Origin: Agapanthus africanus
Lineage: Eukaryota; Streptophyta; Magnoliopsida; Asparagales; Amaryllidaceae
NCBI GenBank assembly: GCA_030015575.1
Contig: JASDDO010000006.1
Coordinates: forward strand, 380,888,137 to 380,952,136
DNA length: 64,000 bases
Direction: 5' to 3'
The translations under genes were made by a program, and so were the position numbers. How positions within the stretch are numbered: position 1 is the first letter of the stretch; each line of letters begins with the position of its first letter. Positions 22,651 through 33,615 of the stretch are shown here, in pieces. The notes under the pieces were generated by a model. The model searched no databases. It was not told the origin of the DNA and saw only the letters and a list, made by a program, of their open reading frames with translations.

Positions 22651-24186
22651 GCCTTAACCCTATACAACCTAGGTTGTAATAAAACAAAGCTCAATAAATT
22701 AATATAATATTGAATTTCAATATATGTAATACCGGTATGCGATGGGCCAGTTTACTTCAAACACTGATTGTAATATTCTATCACCATCTCTCCACTGTAG
22801 GTCCCATTTTTCTCCCAGATAGACGATCAGCTCCTGGATGCCATCTGCGAGCGCCTGTTCTCATCCCTAAGCACCAATGTGGTCGCCGACTCGGCAACCA
22901 CTCTCTGTTCGAGCTCACCGGCCGGGCCCACCGGGCTCTCCTTCTTTAGGGAATAAACACTTCTATCAATCTATAAAGACCTGGAACGGTAGATCAAAGC
23001 CCAGTTCGTACAGACTTATTCCAAGTACTCCCGAAGGCTTCTCACTTGAGTCTCCTTCTTTAGGGAAATAAAAAACGTATTGAAACGGGACCAACATCGT
23101 CCGCGAGGGTGACCCCATAACCAAAATGCTCGTTGTCATCCGGGGCCACCTCAAGAGCTCCGCCACCAATGGCGGCCCTGTGGGATTCTTCAACTCCATC
23201 ACCCTCTGCCCCGGAGATTTCTGCGGCGAGGAGCTCCTCGTGTGGACCCTCCTCCCTAAGTCCACCCTCAACCTCCCAACCTCAACAAGGACCGTGCGAG
23301 CCCTAATCGAGGTCGAAGCCTCTGCACTTCGTGCCGAGGACTTAAAATTTGTTGCAAATCAGTTTCATTGGCTGCATAGTAAAAAACTGCAACATGCATT
23401 TCGGTTCTATTCGCACCATTGGCGAACATGGGCTGCGTGTTTTATTCAAGCGGCTTGGCGGCGGTTCAAGCGAAGAAAATTGAACAGGGATTTGACCATG
23501 AGATAGTTTTCGACCTCAGTTTCTTTTTCGACCTCAGTGAATGCTGAGTCTGAGCATCAAGAGAGTGAAAAGCCAAGCTCGGGAACAAATGGTTCTCGAA
23601 AAACAAAATATTTAGCAGCATCAAAGTTTGCAGCGAGCATGAGAATGGGAGCTAAGAAGATAAAAGGGGATTGATACGCCTAAGTTGCAGTAGCCAGATG
23701 AGCCTGATTTCTCTTCCGATGCCTTCGATTAGTAGGAGAAAGATTTCGCTAAGTTTGTGTAAGATCAAGGGGTTTGAAAAGGTATTGGAAAGACTTTTAG
23801 GAATTTGTTGTTGTATGATTACATTTGTACCATCTCAAAATAAAAATAAAAAATTAAAAAAAAAAGTTGTGCATGTATCAACATGGGTAATTTGTTGAGA
23901 ATGAAGCTTTACATTTTGCTGTTTCTTTCTTTCACTTTTAACCAGAATGTATCAGCTTCTGCTGACAGGGTTTTAAGTGATGCAAAGTTCTGTATGTTAT
24001 TGTTTGTTTGTATAACATAGTGAAGTTATTGAATGTGAAACAAAATGAGTAAGGTTTTGAATATGATTTTCCCCCCCAATGTTGTGCTAAACATGATTAA
24101 TGTTTTGAATAGAATTTTGTCCAATGCTGCCAGAAACAGAACAAACAAAAGAGCATTGGCGATTTTATTCATTGGAAACAAGCTCG

Positions 24187-25203
24187 TCAAGCAGCAACCT
24201 TCGCAGGTTCAGACTCAGAAACTTCACTATAAACACTAGCCAGCGGAGGCTCTACGATTGTATCGGTCTCCATCATTCCCAATCTCATCAGACTCCTCGT
24301 CGCCAGCATCGCATTTGTGTTCATGTCATGCATCGCCCTCTTATGAAGCCGTTCCACTGCCCTCAACGCTGTCATCTTTAACTCCTCGCCGCCCATTTGC
24401 CCTAAAAGGCAGTGCCCCAAAATCCTCAACATCGGCACCAAAAGCTCCCAAGGAAGTGGAATTCTCTCCCCTTTCTCGCCCTCACACTTCTCTTCTTCCT
24501 TCTCCTCGCCTTTCTCCTCGCCTTTATAATCCCCAGCCCAAACCGATGCAAATCGGCAAACGTCAACTTTAGATTCGACAGGCATGTGCGAAATCTTACT
24601 GTAATATAATTCGAGCGCAACCCCGACAATCCGTGCCCTTTTTGTAGACCGCACCGTGCCATGAGGCTCCAACGCCGCAGAAATCAGTGCAGTTGCAGCT
24701 ATCGGGTCCTCCACATTCTTATTATTGCTCTTCAAGCTCGTAACTTTTGCCTCGTGGTAAGCACTAGGGGCCGAGAGATTAGGTATGTTCACACAAACCG
24801 CATTGCCTTCGCGTGCCATTGTCTCGTGCGCGTAGAGAGCCAAAAGGACCGCTTCAAACCCCGCGAGGGGTTGGTAGTGGCGGTGAGCGGTGGAACGAGA
24901 TAAATAAAGTTCGGCGATTGTAGGGAGAAAGCGGAGGACGATGAGTTGGAGAGATGGGTCGGTGGATTGGAAGGTGTCGTAGAGCCACCGGCAGAGGTTG
25001 TCGTCACCGGCGCCGGAGTTTGGCTGGCGGAGACGGCGAGAGATTTGGGACGCGATGGAAATATCATTGAGGAGAGATAAAGACGGGGTTTTGGATGAGG
25101 TGAGGTGGTCCGGGAGCAGGCCAAGGATTTGGGAGAGGGAGAGGATTGCAGATTGGGCTCGTTCGATCGATTCGGTGGAGACGGGTGTAGATTCTTCGGC
25201 CAT
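24187..25203 (-). CDS. HYC: hyccin-family protein (PI4-kinase alpha complex subunit)
   Basis: A single-exon, unbroken 338-residue frame from ATG at 25203 to the stop at 24187. Key stretches are S-L-S-Q-I-L-G-L-L-P near the N-terminus, then L-C-R-W-L-Y-D-T-F-Q-S, then L-Q-L-I-V-L-R-F-L-P-T-I-A-E-L-Y-L-S-R, as in plant hyccin (FAM126) proteins, usually of about this length. In Arabidopsis, HYC proteins join the kinase PI4Kalpha1 with NPG and EFOP partners at the plasma membrane to make PI4P (established knowledge). A lysine/glutamate-rich run of about 25 residues lies near residue 240. A minus-strand AATAAA occurs near 24161, shortly after the stop. It is convergent with the CNGC pseudogene. 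It is the only gene in the window that looks intact and of host type. The family call is from recall. Confidence 0.82.
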   Translation of the reverse strand: MAEESTPVSTESIERAQSAILSLSQILGLLPDHLTSSKTPSLSLLNDISIASQISRRLRQPNSGAGDDNLCRWLYDTFQSTDPSLQLIVLRFLPTIAELYLSRSTAHRHYQPLAGFEAVLLALYAHETMAREGNAVCVNIPNLSAPSAYHEAKVTSLKSNNKNVEDPIAATALISAALEPHGTVRSTKRARIVGVALELYYSKISHMPVESKVDVCRFASVWAGDYKGEEKGEEKEEEKCEGEKGERIPLPWELLVPMLRILGHCLLGQMGGEELKMTALRAVERLHKRAMHDMNTNAMLATRSLMRLGMMETDTIVEPPLASVYSEVSESEPAKVAA

Positions 25204-25259
25204 CGATGCGTTTGTTTGAAGGTGTTTGGTGAAATGTTTAGTGAGACAGAGAGAGTTTG

Positions 25260-26734
25260 ATGAAATGGTTAGAGAGAGAGAGAGGGGTAAGTGGAGGGAA
25301 ATGAGGAGAGAGTTTGAGTTTTGAGCGGTTCCGACGGTTGGGAGTTAAATCACGTGATTTTCACGTGCGGAGAAAAGGTCATTGCTAATTTTGTTGTTGA
25401 TTGGATATTAATTTTGTTAAGAAATTTATATTGAGAGAAAATCATGGCATGAGATTCCTTTTATTTCCTTTGTAGGTGCATGCACTATTCAAAGAATATT
25501 CAAATTCATAAACTTATGCTCTTGAGGGTTTATACTCTCACCCCTCTTATTTATACTCTGGATTTGCTTCTTCGAATAACCCAATTCAACTCAATACCAT
25601 ATCAGATACAAATTCATGTCCTAATTTTGGTATGAACTTTTTAAAAATTTAGACTCAGAATAGACAACTTTACAAATTATAGGCCGTTTAAATCGTGTGA
25701 ATGTTTATAGTTGGCGCATGCATTTGGTTCCCACTATAAACCGTCTTAACAAAGATGTGAGCTACTGACATGTCATATTAATTGAAATTGTAACGAGAAG
25801 ATATATCTCTGACCAACACATATCTTAAGTAATTTTTAAAATTATTTATTATGTATATTTTGAATATGTCTAATTTCCGGTGTCTATTTTTATGTTAAAC
25901 ACACTTTCAGTTAACTCTTAGGAAAGTAAGAACATGCTTACTAGGAAAAACTCAAAAGAGAACCTCGGTTTGAGTTGAGATGATTCTCTAAATTTTTGTA
26001 AAAGCCATAATATTAGAAAAATAATTAATTAATTGACTGTTCTTTTCAACTCTAGACTAGAATCTAATGAACAAAAGACCACATGGAGCAAAAGGAGAGT
26101 TTATTTTACGATTCTTATTAATTAATTATGACCATCATGCCAAATATCATAAGATAATGATTTTCTTTCCTGGCCGCCCTTGTTTTTTTGGGTTTTTTTC
26201 TATATCTCACACCCAAAGGTTACCTAATTCAAAATATCACCTTCAAAACTTCATATTTCTATATATCTCCCAAAAACTATAACGTTGTCCAAAATACACC
26301 CCTTTAACCATTTAATCTTTTTAAAAAAAACTAAACTCGGGTTAACTTCTCTCCCTTCCCCCTTTTAAATCTATAAACCTAACAAATATCATCTCTATTT
26401 CTTTCCTTCTAATCCTACGATATTGTTGATTGTTTGGAGAAGTTTTGAGAAATAGATGTGTTTTTTTTGATGTATTTGAAGAATTGGTTACGGATATTGT
26501 AGAATTAAATATTGATATAGTGAGAGATAGTTGAAGAGGCCATAAATAGCTTAGGGTTGTTGGAATTGATAAGAATGAAATTATAATGGAGAGATTGTTG
26601 GGTTCATGAGCTTAAAAGAGAATGGAGATGGGATTGTTAGGTTCAAAAGATTAGAAGGAAAGATGTTAAGATGATATTTGTTAGGTTTATGAATTAAAAA
26701 GAGAGAATGAGGGGAGAGAAAGAGCTAAGATAAC
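25260..26734. other. AT-rich intergenic DNA upstream of the hyccin gene
   Basis: Likely holds the hyccin promoter (minus strand), but no TATA box can be named with confidence. A G-box-like CACGTG pair occurs at about 25350-25366, some 150 bp upstream of the ATG. The rest shows no coding or repeat structure I can support. Confidence 0.5.
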
Positions 26735-27537
26735 TGATGATGCTCATAAGTGGTGTCTCCTCAGATTACGACACGTGGCAGATGACGTGTCCCGAACTCT
26801 AGGGAGGATGAATGAGCCACATCGGGGACATTCCCCGGGGCTCCTTCTCGGTAGACGTACCCGACCTTTCGGGAGACCCCGGTGAAGACATTCCACCTTC
26901 ATCTAGGAGACTACCAACAGCTCGTCTCCGAGCTTCCTCAGTCTCCTTACTTTCTTCTGAGCCTTCTCTCGTGTCGAGCTTCCTCGACCTCCCGCTCGTC
27001 TCCGAGCTCCAAGCATGCCGAGCTTCCTCGGCCTTCCTCGATAAACCGAGATTGCAGAGCCCTAGCGCCCCAGCATCGACTCTGCGTATCTCGCCAAAGC
27101 GGGATAACCGCAGTCTCGCGTTTCGCGTCCCACGCTGGCGCGTCCCCCATTAATGAGCGTATCCCGTCATTAGTGAAGGGATCCCGTCATTCACGCACGC
27201 GTAACGTCAGGGGTGTAACCAAAGGTGAAGATCTCGCGCCTGCTCGCTCCATGCGACCACTATAAAGCCCCTCTCTCAGATGACTCAGGTAAGGCAACTT
27301 GAACCTAATAAGCCACCACTCCGCTCAAACTCCTCGGCTAACTTGATCGTAGGAGGGTATTATGGTGGTCATCCACCCCGGGACTTCTTTGTAGGTAGCT
27401 CAGCTTCCACCTTAAACTCAATCTATTGAGATCCACATACTCAAGGAGGAAACCTCCGAATCCAATCTCAACCGTCCAGCAACGCTCGCGACAGATCAAT
27501 GGAGGATAGCATATGAAGGAGATCAAGGCCTCCATCA
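26735..27537 (+). repeat. 5' LTR of family A copy 2 (803 bp)
   Basis: Starts TGATGATGCT and ends CTCCATCA. The core promoter TATAAA is at 27261-27266. It shares order and wording with the LTR at 14209-14942 but is clearly diverged. The left flanking 5 bp is ataac (26730-26734); the matching right copy would lie outside the window. Confidence 0.85.
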
Positions 27538-27538
27538 G

Positions 27539-27556
27539 TTGGCGCCGTCTGTGAGA
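27539..27556 (+). other. primer binding site of family A copy 2
   Basis: TTGGCGCCGTCTGTGAGA lies directly after the LTR end. TGGCGCC-type sites at this place are common in Tat/Athila-type elements; the priming tRNA is not identified here. Confidence 0.7.
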
Positions 27557-27611
27557 AGCGTAAGACTTATTTTGTTCCACCAACAAAAGTTGATCCTCCG
27601 CCCTCGATCCA

Positions 27612-28101
27612 ATGGCGAGCGACGACCACAACGATCCAAATACGAGCCGCTTCAACGGAGGTGGAAGCGGCTTGCCTTCCCCTCCTAACGCCATCAGTGC
27701 CTTATCCGCTCGGATAGACAGGCTCACATCGTTGGTGGATGCCCTTGTTCGCGTCCAAGCAGCAGGCCACACCCACCATGCCGCAGTTCCCCTCCCCGGG
27801 ATAATGATGTCCACCGAAGGACGGACGGGCACGCTCAAGCCCTCGATCTACCTCATCCTCGTCACAGCGCCACTGAGCGCCGGCGGGCCGACTCCGGCCT
27901 CCTTAACCCACACGTGGCGACTGATTCCATGACCCGCTGGACACCGGACAATTGCTCGCCACGGTCCCAGGGAAGACTGGGTCGTCGTTCCAATGCCCAC
28001 CGCGCGTTCTCACCCCCGAAAAGGTATCGGTCAGCTCGCCTGCTTCTAGGCATGACCGACACCTCCCCTCCCGCCGGGGTCACACGAACGACGAACATCG
28101 G
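27612..28101 (+). pseudogene. Gag N-terminal part, family A copy 2 (truncated)
   Basis: The ATG at 27612 lies 75 bp after the LTR. About 100 residues are open: an Asp/Asn-rich start, then L-S-A-R-I-D-R-L-T-S-L-V-D-A-L-V, a short coiled-coil-like helix. The frame closes at 27932 and the DNA continues as a Pro/Arg-rich reading in another frame before the family B LTR interrupts at 28102. The capsid core is missing. I call it gag from its position after the LTR and primer site. Confidence 0.6.
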
Positions 28102-28892
28102 TGTTCCCTCATAAAAAAAGTGGAGAGTAAAAAAGGGGGAAACTCCCAACTATTTGAGTCTCACGTGCTAAACACGTGAGCGTCTATATGCAAAGCATAG
28201 ACGCTGCAATTAAACTACTGATAGGCTAAACAAGCCTCACGTATTAAACACGTGAGCTCCTATATGCAAAGCATATAGACGCTGCAATTAAACTACTGAT
28301 AGGCTAAAAAGGGCTCACGTGGTAAACACGTGAGTGCATATATGCAAAGCATATATGCACTACAATCAAAACAGCTAAGAGGGCCAAATTAATCCCTATG
28401 TGCTAAACACGTGAGGATACCTCCTTGCATAAAATTAAATTCTACTTAATGAACTGTTGGATCAAGGATCCAACGGTGATTAAACATAGAATTAAATACT
28501 ATTGGGAAGAATATTTTCTGTTAAAGAAGAGTTAGTGGATCAAAAATCCAAAATATTTTCTGTATTTTTCTGAATAGAGAAGGATTATACTCTGTTAAAC
28601 TGAGCACCCTTGGATTAAAAATCCAATGGTGATTAAAATGTCACCACTTGATAGAATTTTATTCTGTATATGGGAGAATATCCCTAATCTTGTTAAAAAC
28701 AAGAACGATATCTTCTGTAGAAACAAAAGTCCTTGGATCAAAGATCCAATGGTGGGTAAAATTCCCCAAATCAATTCTGAGACCAATTAGATCAATTGGG
28801 ATCTCTCAATGAAAGATTTTCTCAGAGTTAAACAAACTTCTCTCCACTATATAAAGAATCTGAGACTTCAAGTCTCACAGAGAGAGACAGAC

Positions 28893-28936
<44 letters not shown>

Positions 28937-30375
28937 CCCCAGAGGCTTAAAAAAAAGAATATACGGTGAGCTTTTGAGGAACGGAAGAATTTAATTCTCA
29001 AAGGAAAGACCTGCTTCCTTGAAACATTAGGTAAAAGAAAACAATTTTTATTTGCTTCTCTAAGGGTTTAACCCTTCATATAAGAACTCAGTTATTTCCT
29101 TTAGTTGAGATTTGCAGAAGCAAATCTCTCCACAAGTTGAGAATTTAATTCTCATCGGGGAGATTTTGCTTTGCAAGATTCAAAATCTAAGAGAAAAGAA
29201 CTAAGTTACATAAAAAGAAAGGGGGAGAAGAAGAGGGAAGATATAGGAATTTAATTCTTCCAAGAATTAGGGTTTAACCCTATATAAAGAACTTAGTTCT
29301 TCAACAAAAAAAACAGTGATCCAAGATCTCCAAGGCCAAATCGTTGGTTCTTAGCACTGTTTTGAAGCCTCACGTGTTTCCCACGTTAGTGCTTTAAACG
29401 AACAGAGAGAACAATCAAAACTGCCTCACGTGTTTTTCACGTGAGTGTTAAAGCACCCCAGTATAAAAAAAGAGACAGCGACGTACTTTGCACAAGAACT
29501 CCAACCAAGTGCTCAGCACTTATAAAAAAAGAGGGGGGAGATAAAACCCAAAAGGCAGCGCCCATATTTGGGGTGCCTCACGTGTGTCACGTGAGCACCA
29601 TAAAACTTTAGTGTTTAGCACTAATTCAGCGCCCATATTTGGGGTGCCTCACATGTGTCGCGTGAGCACCATAAAACTCTAGTGTTTAACACTAATCCAG
29701 TGCCTCACGTGTGTCATGTGAGCGTCATAAAACTATAGTGTTTAACACTAATCCAGCGCCCACGTGAAAAGCACGTAAGCACTGTATTCCTCAGTGCTTA
29801 GTACTATTGGAGACTCAATCTTAGCCCAAATTGGCTAAGTTTCCTGAGGATTAGACCTCTTTGGTACTAAAACAACCGAGCCCATATTGCTCATGTTTTC
29901 CCAAGCTGACATCAGTCTAAAAAATGACTAGGGGTCTCACATTGATGATATCCTAAATGATATCCATCTTATATATCCTAAGATAATTTCAGTCTCAAAC
30001 ATGACTAACATCTTTAGCTCTACAACAGCCCTTTTCCTCCTCAAATACGGGATTTGGTTTTAAGGGTACATCTCTCCACATCTTTGATATATGTCATTGT
30101 AATTCTTCAACGTCTTCAGCGAGGTGGCGGGTCCCGACAACCAACAACTCTTTGGTGAACTTCCAAATTGATGTACACACCTCAAATCAGACCGCACCCC
30201 AAATTGGGTGCATTCCATATCACCATTGTTCATTTCGTCATGTAACAAACACACGTGCGCGCAAGATGAATAATGTACCGAAACATCCTTAAACTAAAAT
30301 AATAGAGATCAAATGCTCTTTTGTTGGATCTGAAATAAAAATGATCCTAAAAATTGTTAAGTGGATCTTAGTCTC
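28102..30375 (+). repeat. 5' LTR of a plus-strand family B element, first piece
   Basis: Starts TGTTCCC at the break in family A gag. The end is found at 58016 (GTAAACA), after two insertions. Pieces 28102-30375, 54679-54993 and 57816-58016 add to about 2.8 kb, close to the 3.1-kb LTRs of the intact family B element. It is filled with short palindromes: for example arms TTGGATC/GATCCAA at 28733-28749 and TTGGATT/AATCCAA at 28610-28626. Three ~100-bp units near 28160-28370 carry hairpins around TATGCAAAGCATA. A TATATAAAG lies at 28848-28856 and a (GA)n run at 28895-28934. Confidence 0.8.
28848..28856 (+). promoter_or_regulatory. TATA box of the plus-strand family B LTR
   Basis: TATATAAAG in a pyrimidine/adenine-rich setting, followed about 40 bp later by a (GA)n tract. 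Its orientation agrees with the plus-strand ORF1 at 58170. Confidence 0.65.
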
Positions 30376-33300
30376 TGTTCCCCTCCGAACGACGGCGCGC
30401 AAGACTGCGATGTCCTGACGCTGAGATTCGGGGCAGATGCTATTTGGTTTTATCCGTCCACCTCTCCGAAGATGCCAAGTTGATTTATGGCACCGTATAT
30501 CGGAGGTTTAGACGGATGCGGCCGATATAGCAGACTTCGTCAGATTCCCCCTCGCTTGAGGGGTTTTTGATTGTGGGGACGCTCTTCCCTGCAGGCGCAA
30601 GCCCCTGCAGTTAATTACGCTACCGCATCGCGGTAACAACTTTCTCCTTCTCCAAAATTTCACTTCGTGTCGTGGGTGTTTGTTTTGTTTGTGGTTGCCC
30701 GTGGATTGTATATGGAGACTGAGTTATGTCGTCGTCCGTAGGGCGTGGACTAGTTCAAATCCTTATTATCTTAGATTTGGGTTTGAGGGTTTGGGTTTAA
30801 GGATACGTTAGCCTCGTTTGAGACTAAGATCGACTTAAACGTTTGTTAAGGACACGTTAGTCTAGTTTTCAGACTAAGATCGACTTAACGGGATCGTTTA
30901 GATCCAACAATAGAGCGGTTTAAGGGAGCCCTGTTGTTTAGTTTAGTGACGTTGCGGTCAATAGGTAGTTTAAGGACATTGCGGTCCATAGGTAGTTTAA
31001 GGACATTGCGGTCCAATGTTAGTTTTAAGACGTTGCGGTCAAGGTTAAGGACCTCATAGTCCGTGGATTTAAGGACTCCACAGTCCGATGTTAGTTTTAA
31101 GACGCCGCGGTCAAGGTTAAGGACCTCATAGTCCGTGGATTTAAGGACCCCACAGTCCGTTGTTAGTTTTAAGACATCTCGGTCGAGGTTAAGGACCTCA
31201 TAGTCCATGAGTTTAAGGACCCCACAGTCCATGTCAATGTGTGGTCATCGGGACCTGTCACCTCTTTGAAGACGTTGAGGAATTACAACGCCAAGTATCA
31301 AATGAGTGAAGAGATGTACCCTTGAAACGGGGTGGATTAAACAGTCTTTGGCCCAATTTGGGATCAAGACCAATTAATTGTGTTATGAGCCCATTAGCCC
31401 AGTTAAGTTTGAATTGAGGACTTATGGTCATCTTGGGCTAAGTCCCATCATGTTTAGAATACTGGCTTTCTGTTGGTCCATTGAAGGAGAGGCTTTGCCT
31501 TTAGCCATTTAACCAATTGGGCTGAAGTTAGTGTTAAACACTAAAGATCAGCAGTGTTGAACACTGAGAACAAGTTAGTGTTTTAACACTAAAAGACAGT
31601 TGGTGTTAAACACCAGCAATAGGGGGTTCAAATTAGTGTTAAACACTAGAGCAAATCAATGTCAAACACTAGCAGCAGAGATTTCAGATTAGTGTTAAAC
31701 ACTAAGAATAATCAGTGTTAAACACTGGTGACGGAGATTTTAATTTAGCGTTGAACACTAAGGGAGTTAATCTTAAGCTCTGTTAACAGGGGTTTAATTT
31801 AGCGTTAAACACTAAGAAATTCAGTGTTAAACACTGCAAATAATGTTCTTTGATGAGTGTTGAACACTAAGGCCAAACAGTGTTTAACACTGGATTCCGG
31901 GATTCCAATTTAGTGTTAAACACTAAGGCAAGAGGGGTCACGTGGTAGCACGTGAGGGCGCCCTCCCTTCATTTGTTCTGCTGAGAATATCGTATCTTTT
32001 GGAGCATCACGTGCCATCACGTGACGGGTATTGAAATGCTTGTATGTTAAAGCTTCTGCCAAGGGTCACATGGGTCACGTGAGGCACTGCCTCAAAGAGC
32101 CTTTTCTGCGGATCTTTTCGGGGGTCACGTGGTGGCACGTAACCCTGCCTCTATGTATGTTTTTTTTAGAAGATCTGTTAATCCCTTTTAAGAATTAAGC
32201 TCTTCATAGGGTTGAACCCTAACAATAATTTTAGAGGAATTAAATTCCTATTTCCTTCTGAAGATTTATATTCTGGGATAGAGTTGAACTCTGAATGGGG
32301 TTAAACCCTAATAACAGTTTTAAGGAATCAAGTTCCCACTCTCTTTTAGAGACTTATTCTGAGGAATGAGATTCTGTCGTAAGGTGAAACCCTAATTTCT
32401 TCTTTCTTAAGGGAATTAAATTCCTGTTATTTTAACAGAACTCAGTTCTTAACTAGGGTTGAACCCTGAATCTGTTCATTCTGAAGGAATTGAATTCCTG
32501 TAACATAGGGTTAAACCCTAATTTTATTTTAAAGGAATTAAATTCCTAGAGTTCTGTGAGAATTAAATTCTCAAACTCACATTCCCTCTCTATGCTTTGG
32601 ATCTGCATGGCAGGATCTCAACCCAATGAGAATTAAATTCTCAATTCAAGGGGAGATGTGCACTTTGCAGATCCTCCACTAAAGAGAGAACTATGTTCTT
32701 CTGTTTAATATCAGAGTTAAACTCTGCTGAGAATTAAATTCTCTTTTAAAGGCCTTCCCTTTCTTACCTAAGCTTTTCTTTTGCAGAAGATACAAATTCC
32801 TCCAAAGTATCAAGGCTCTCTCTTTTCTCTCTCTGTCCTCTTTTTTTCTCCATTTTTTTTTCTTTGTGTCTCTTGGCTCCTATTTATAGGAGAAGAAGCA
32901 GAATCAATTAGTTTTGGTGAATCTTTCATTGAGAGATTTAATTTGTATTCACCATTCGTTTGGACCTTTGGATTATTAGGTGAATTTTATTCACCATTGG
33001 ATTTTAAATCCAGAGATTCTCCTTTGTTATTTCGGTTAGATTTTAAGGGGAAATCTTTCCAAGTTCAGGCTTTTTCCACAAATAGATGATATTTAATCAC
33101 CTTTAAATCTTTAATCCAATTGGTTCCAAATAATCACTTTCCTTTGGAAAGATTTGAATGCCGTTCAGAATTTAATTCTGTTAAATAAATGGGCTTTGAA
33201 AGCCGGTCACGTGACCCATGGTCACGTGTGGGCACGTGACCCCTCTGGAACGAGCTTTCTTTTTCTTCTGCGCTATGTCTTTGCCGCTGCTTGGTCATCA

Positions 33301-33491
33301 CGTGCCAACACGTGACCACTGGTCACGTGTGAGCACGTGACCCTCGTCTGGAGCCTTTTCTTGATTTAATCAGAGAATGAGTCTGCTTTTGCCGCTGCTT
33401 TTAAATGTCACGTGCCAACACGTGACTGCTGGTCACGTGCTAGCACGTGATGCCTCCTTCGTAACTTTTCCTGATTTTAAATCAGGAAACA
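30376..33491 (-). repeat. 3' LTR of the 24.3-kb family B element (3116 bp)
   Basis: Matches 51546-54673 end to end. The differences are mainly copy number in two tandem arrays: one more 72-bp unit here near 31080-31200, and one CACGTG unit fewer near 33210. Many short palindromes share the core TTAAA: 31689-31705 (arms TTAGTG/CACTAA), 32507-32519 (AGGG/CCCT), 32533-32547 (AGGAA/TTCCT), 32558-32572 (GAGAA/TTCTC) and 32712-32726 (CAGAG/CTCTG). The minus-strand TATA box is at 32879-32890. Confidence 0.93.
32879..32890 (-). promoter_or_regulatory. LTR core promoter (TATA) in the 3' LTR
   Basis: CCTATAAATAGG on the minus strand, itself a palindrome. The same 12 bp occur in the 5' LTR at 54025-54036, where they would drive the element's genomic RNA. 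Confidence 0.7.
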
Positions 33492-33503
33492 AATGCCCCC
33501 ACA
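33492..33503 (-). other. polypurine-like tract before the 3' LTR
   Basis: The minus strand reads GTGGGGGCATT directly before the LTR start TGTTTCC. It is in the right place to prime plus-strand synthesis. Confidence 0.6.
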
Positions 33504-33604
33504 GCGTTGTTCTCACGTGTTTGCACGTGAGTGCAACGCTGTCACTTTTTGTGACCGTTGGATTTCTCTAAGGATTTGGGGAGATGAAGCGTCTCCATCA
33601 CATC

Positions 33605-33615
33605 CTATAAATACC
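33605..33615 (+). promoter_or_regulatory. TATA box of the antisense plant-mobile-domain gene
   Basis: CTATAAATACC on the plus strand, about 110 bp inside the LTR edge. It is followed by a CT-rich stretch and a plausible first exon ending at a splice donor (TTTAG then GTAATG at 33766). It gives this gene a promoter separate from, and opposite to, the element's LTR promoter. Confidence 0.65.

Larger units (their letters stand above)
15877..23732 (+). pseudogene. CNGC: cyclic nucleotide-gated channel (CNGC) pseudogene, six exon remnants
   Basis: Plant CNGCs are plasma-membrane cation channels with six transmembrane segments, a pore, a cyclic-nucleotide-binding domain and an IQ-type calmodulin site. 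Exon remnants: 15877-16358 (N-terminus, S1-S2), 16904-17107 (S3-S4 region), about 17530-17836 (W-Y-L-L-S-V-E-R-Q to the pore), 18251-18354 (G-Q-N-L filter region and S6), 18712-18948 (C-linker, Y-L-Q-S-L) and 22801-23732 (binding domain F-F-N-S-I-T-L and G-D-F-C-G-E-E-L-L, then F-I-Q-A-A-W-R-R). Lesions: an extra T in the T8 run near 16318, an extra base near 17820, a frameshift near 18330, a ~208-bp insertion at 22879-23086, and TAG at 23504-23506 and 23691-23693. Wording is closest to the CNGC15 group from memory. The part before exon 1 was not found. Confidence 0.88.
26735..28101 (+). mobile_element. Tat-lineage element, family A copy 2, left end
   Basis: Contains a 5' LTR, primer site, leader and the first part of gag, then stops at the start of another element's LTR (TGTTCCC at 28102). 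The right end of the same family appears at 62367-63992 in the same orientation, so the two are most simply halves of one element split by the large nested insertion and trimmed by deletion. That link is inference. Confidence 0.78.

Noticed and set aside
24789..25219. Open frames overlapping the hyccin gene on both strands
   Set aside because: Shadow frames of a single real coding sequence; the 338-residue frame alone matches a known family.
29340..29860. Repeated CACGTG pairs as host light-response G-box promoter
   Set aside because: They lie inside a family B LTR and belong to its palindrome set; no gene start is nearby.
30885..31232. Repeat array considered as a CRISPR-like array
   Set aside because: Units are tandem without unique spacers, in a plant LTR; there are no cas genes.
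32781..33089. 102-residue open frame, identical in both LTRs (also 53927-54235)
   Set aside because: It lies antisense over the LTR promoter region, is Phe/Ser-rich with no family resemblance, and identity is expected because the LTRs are nearly identical.
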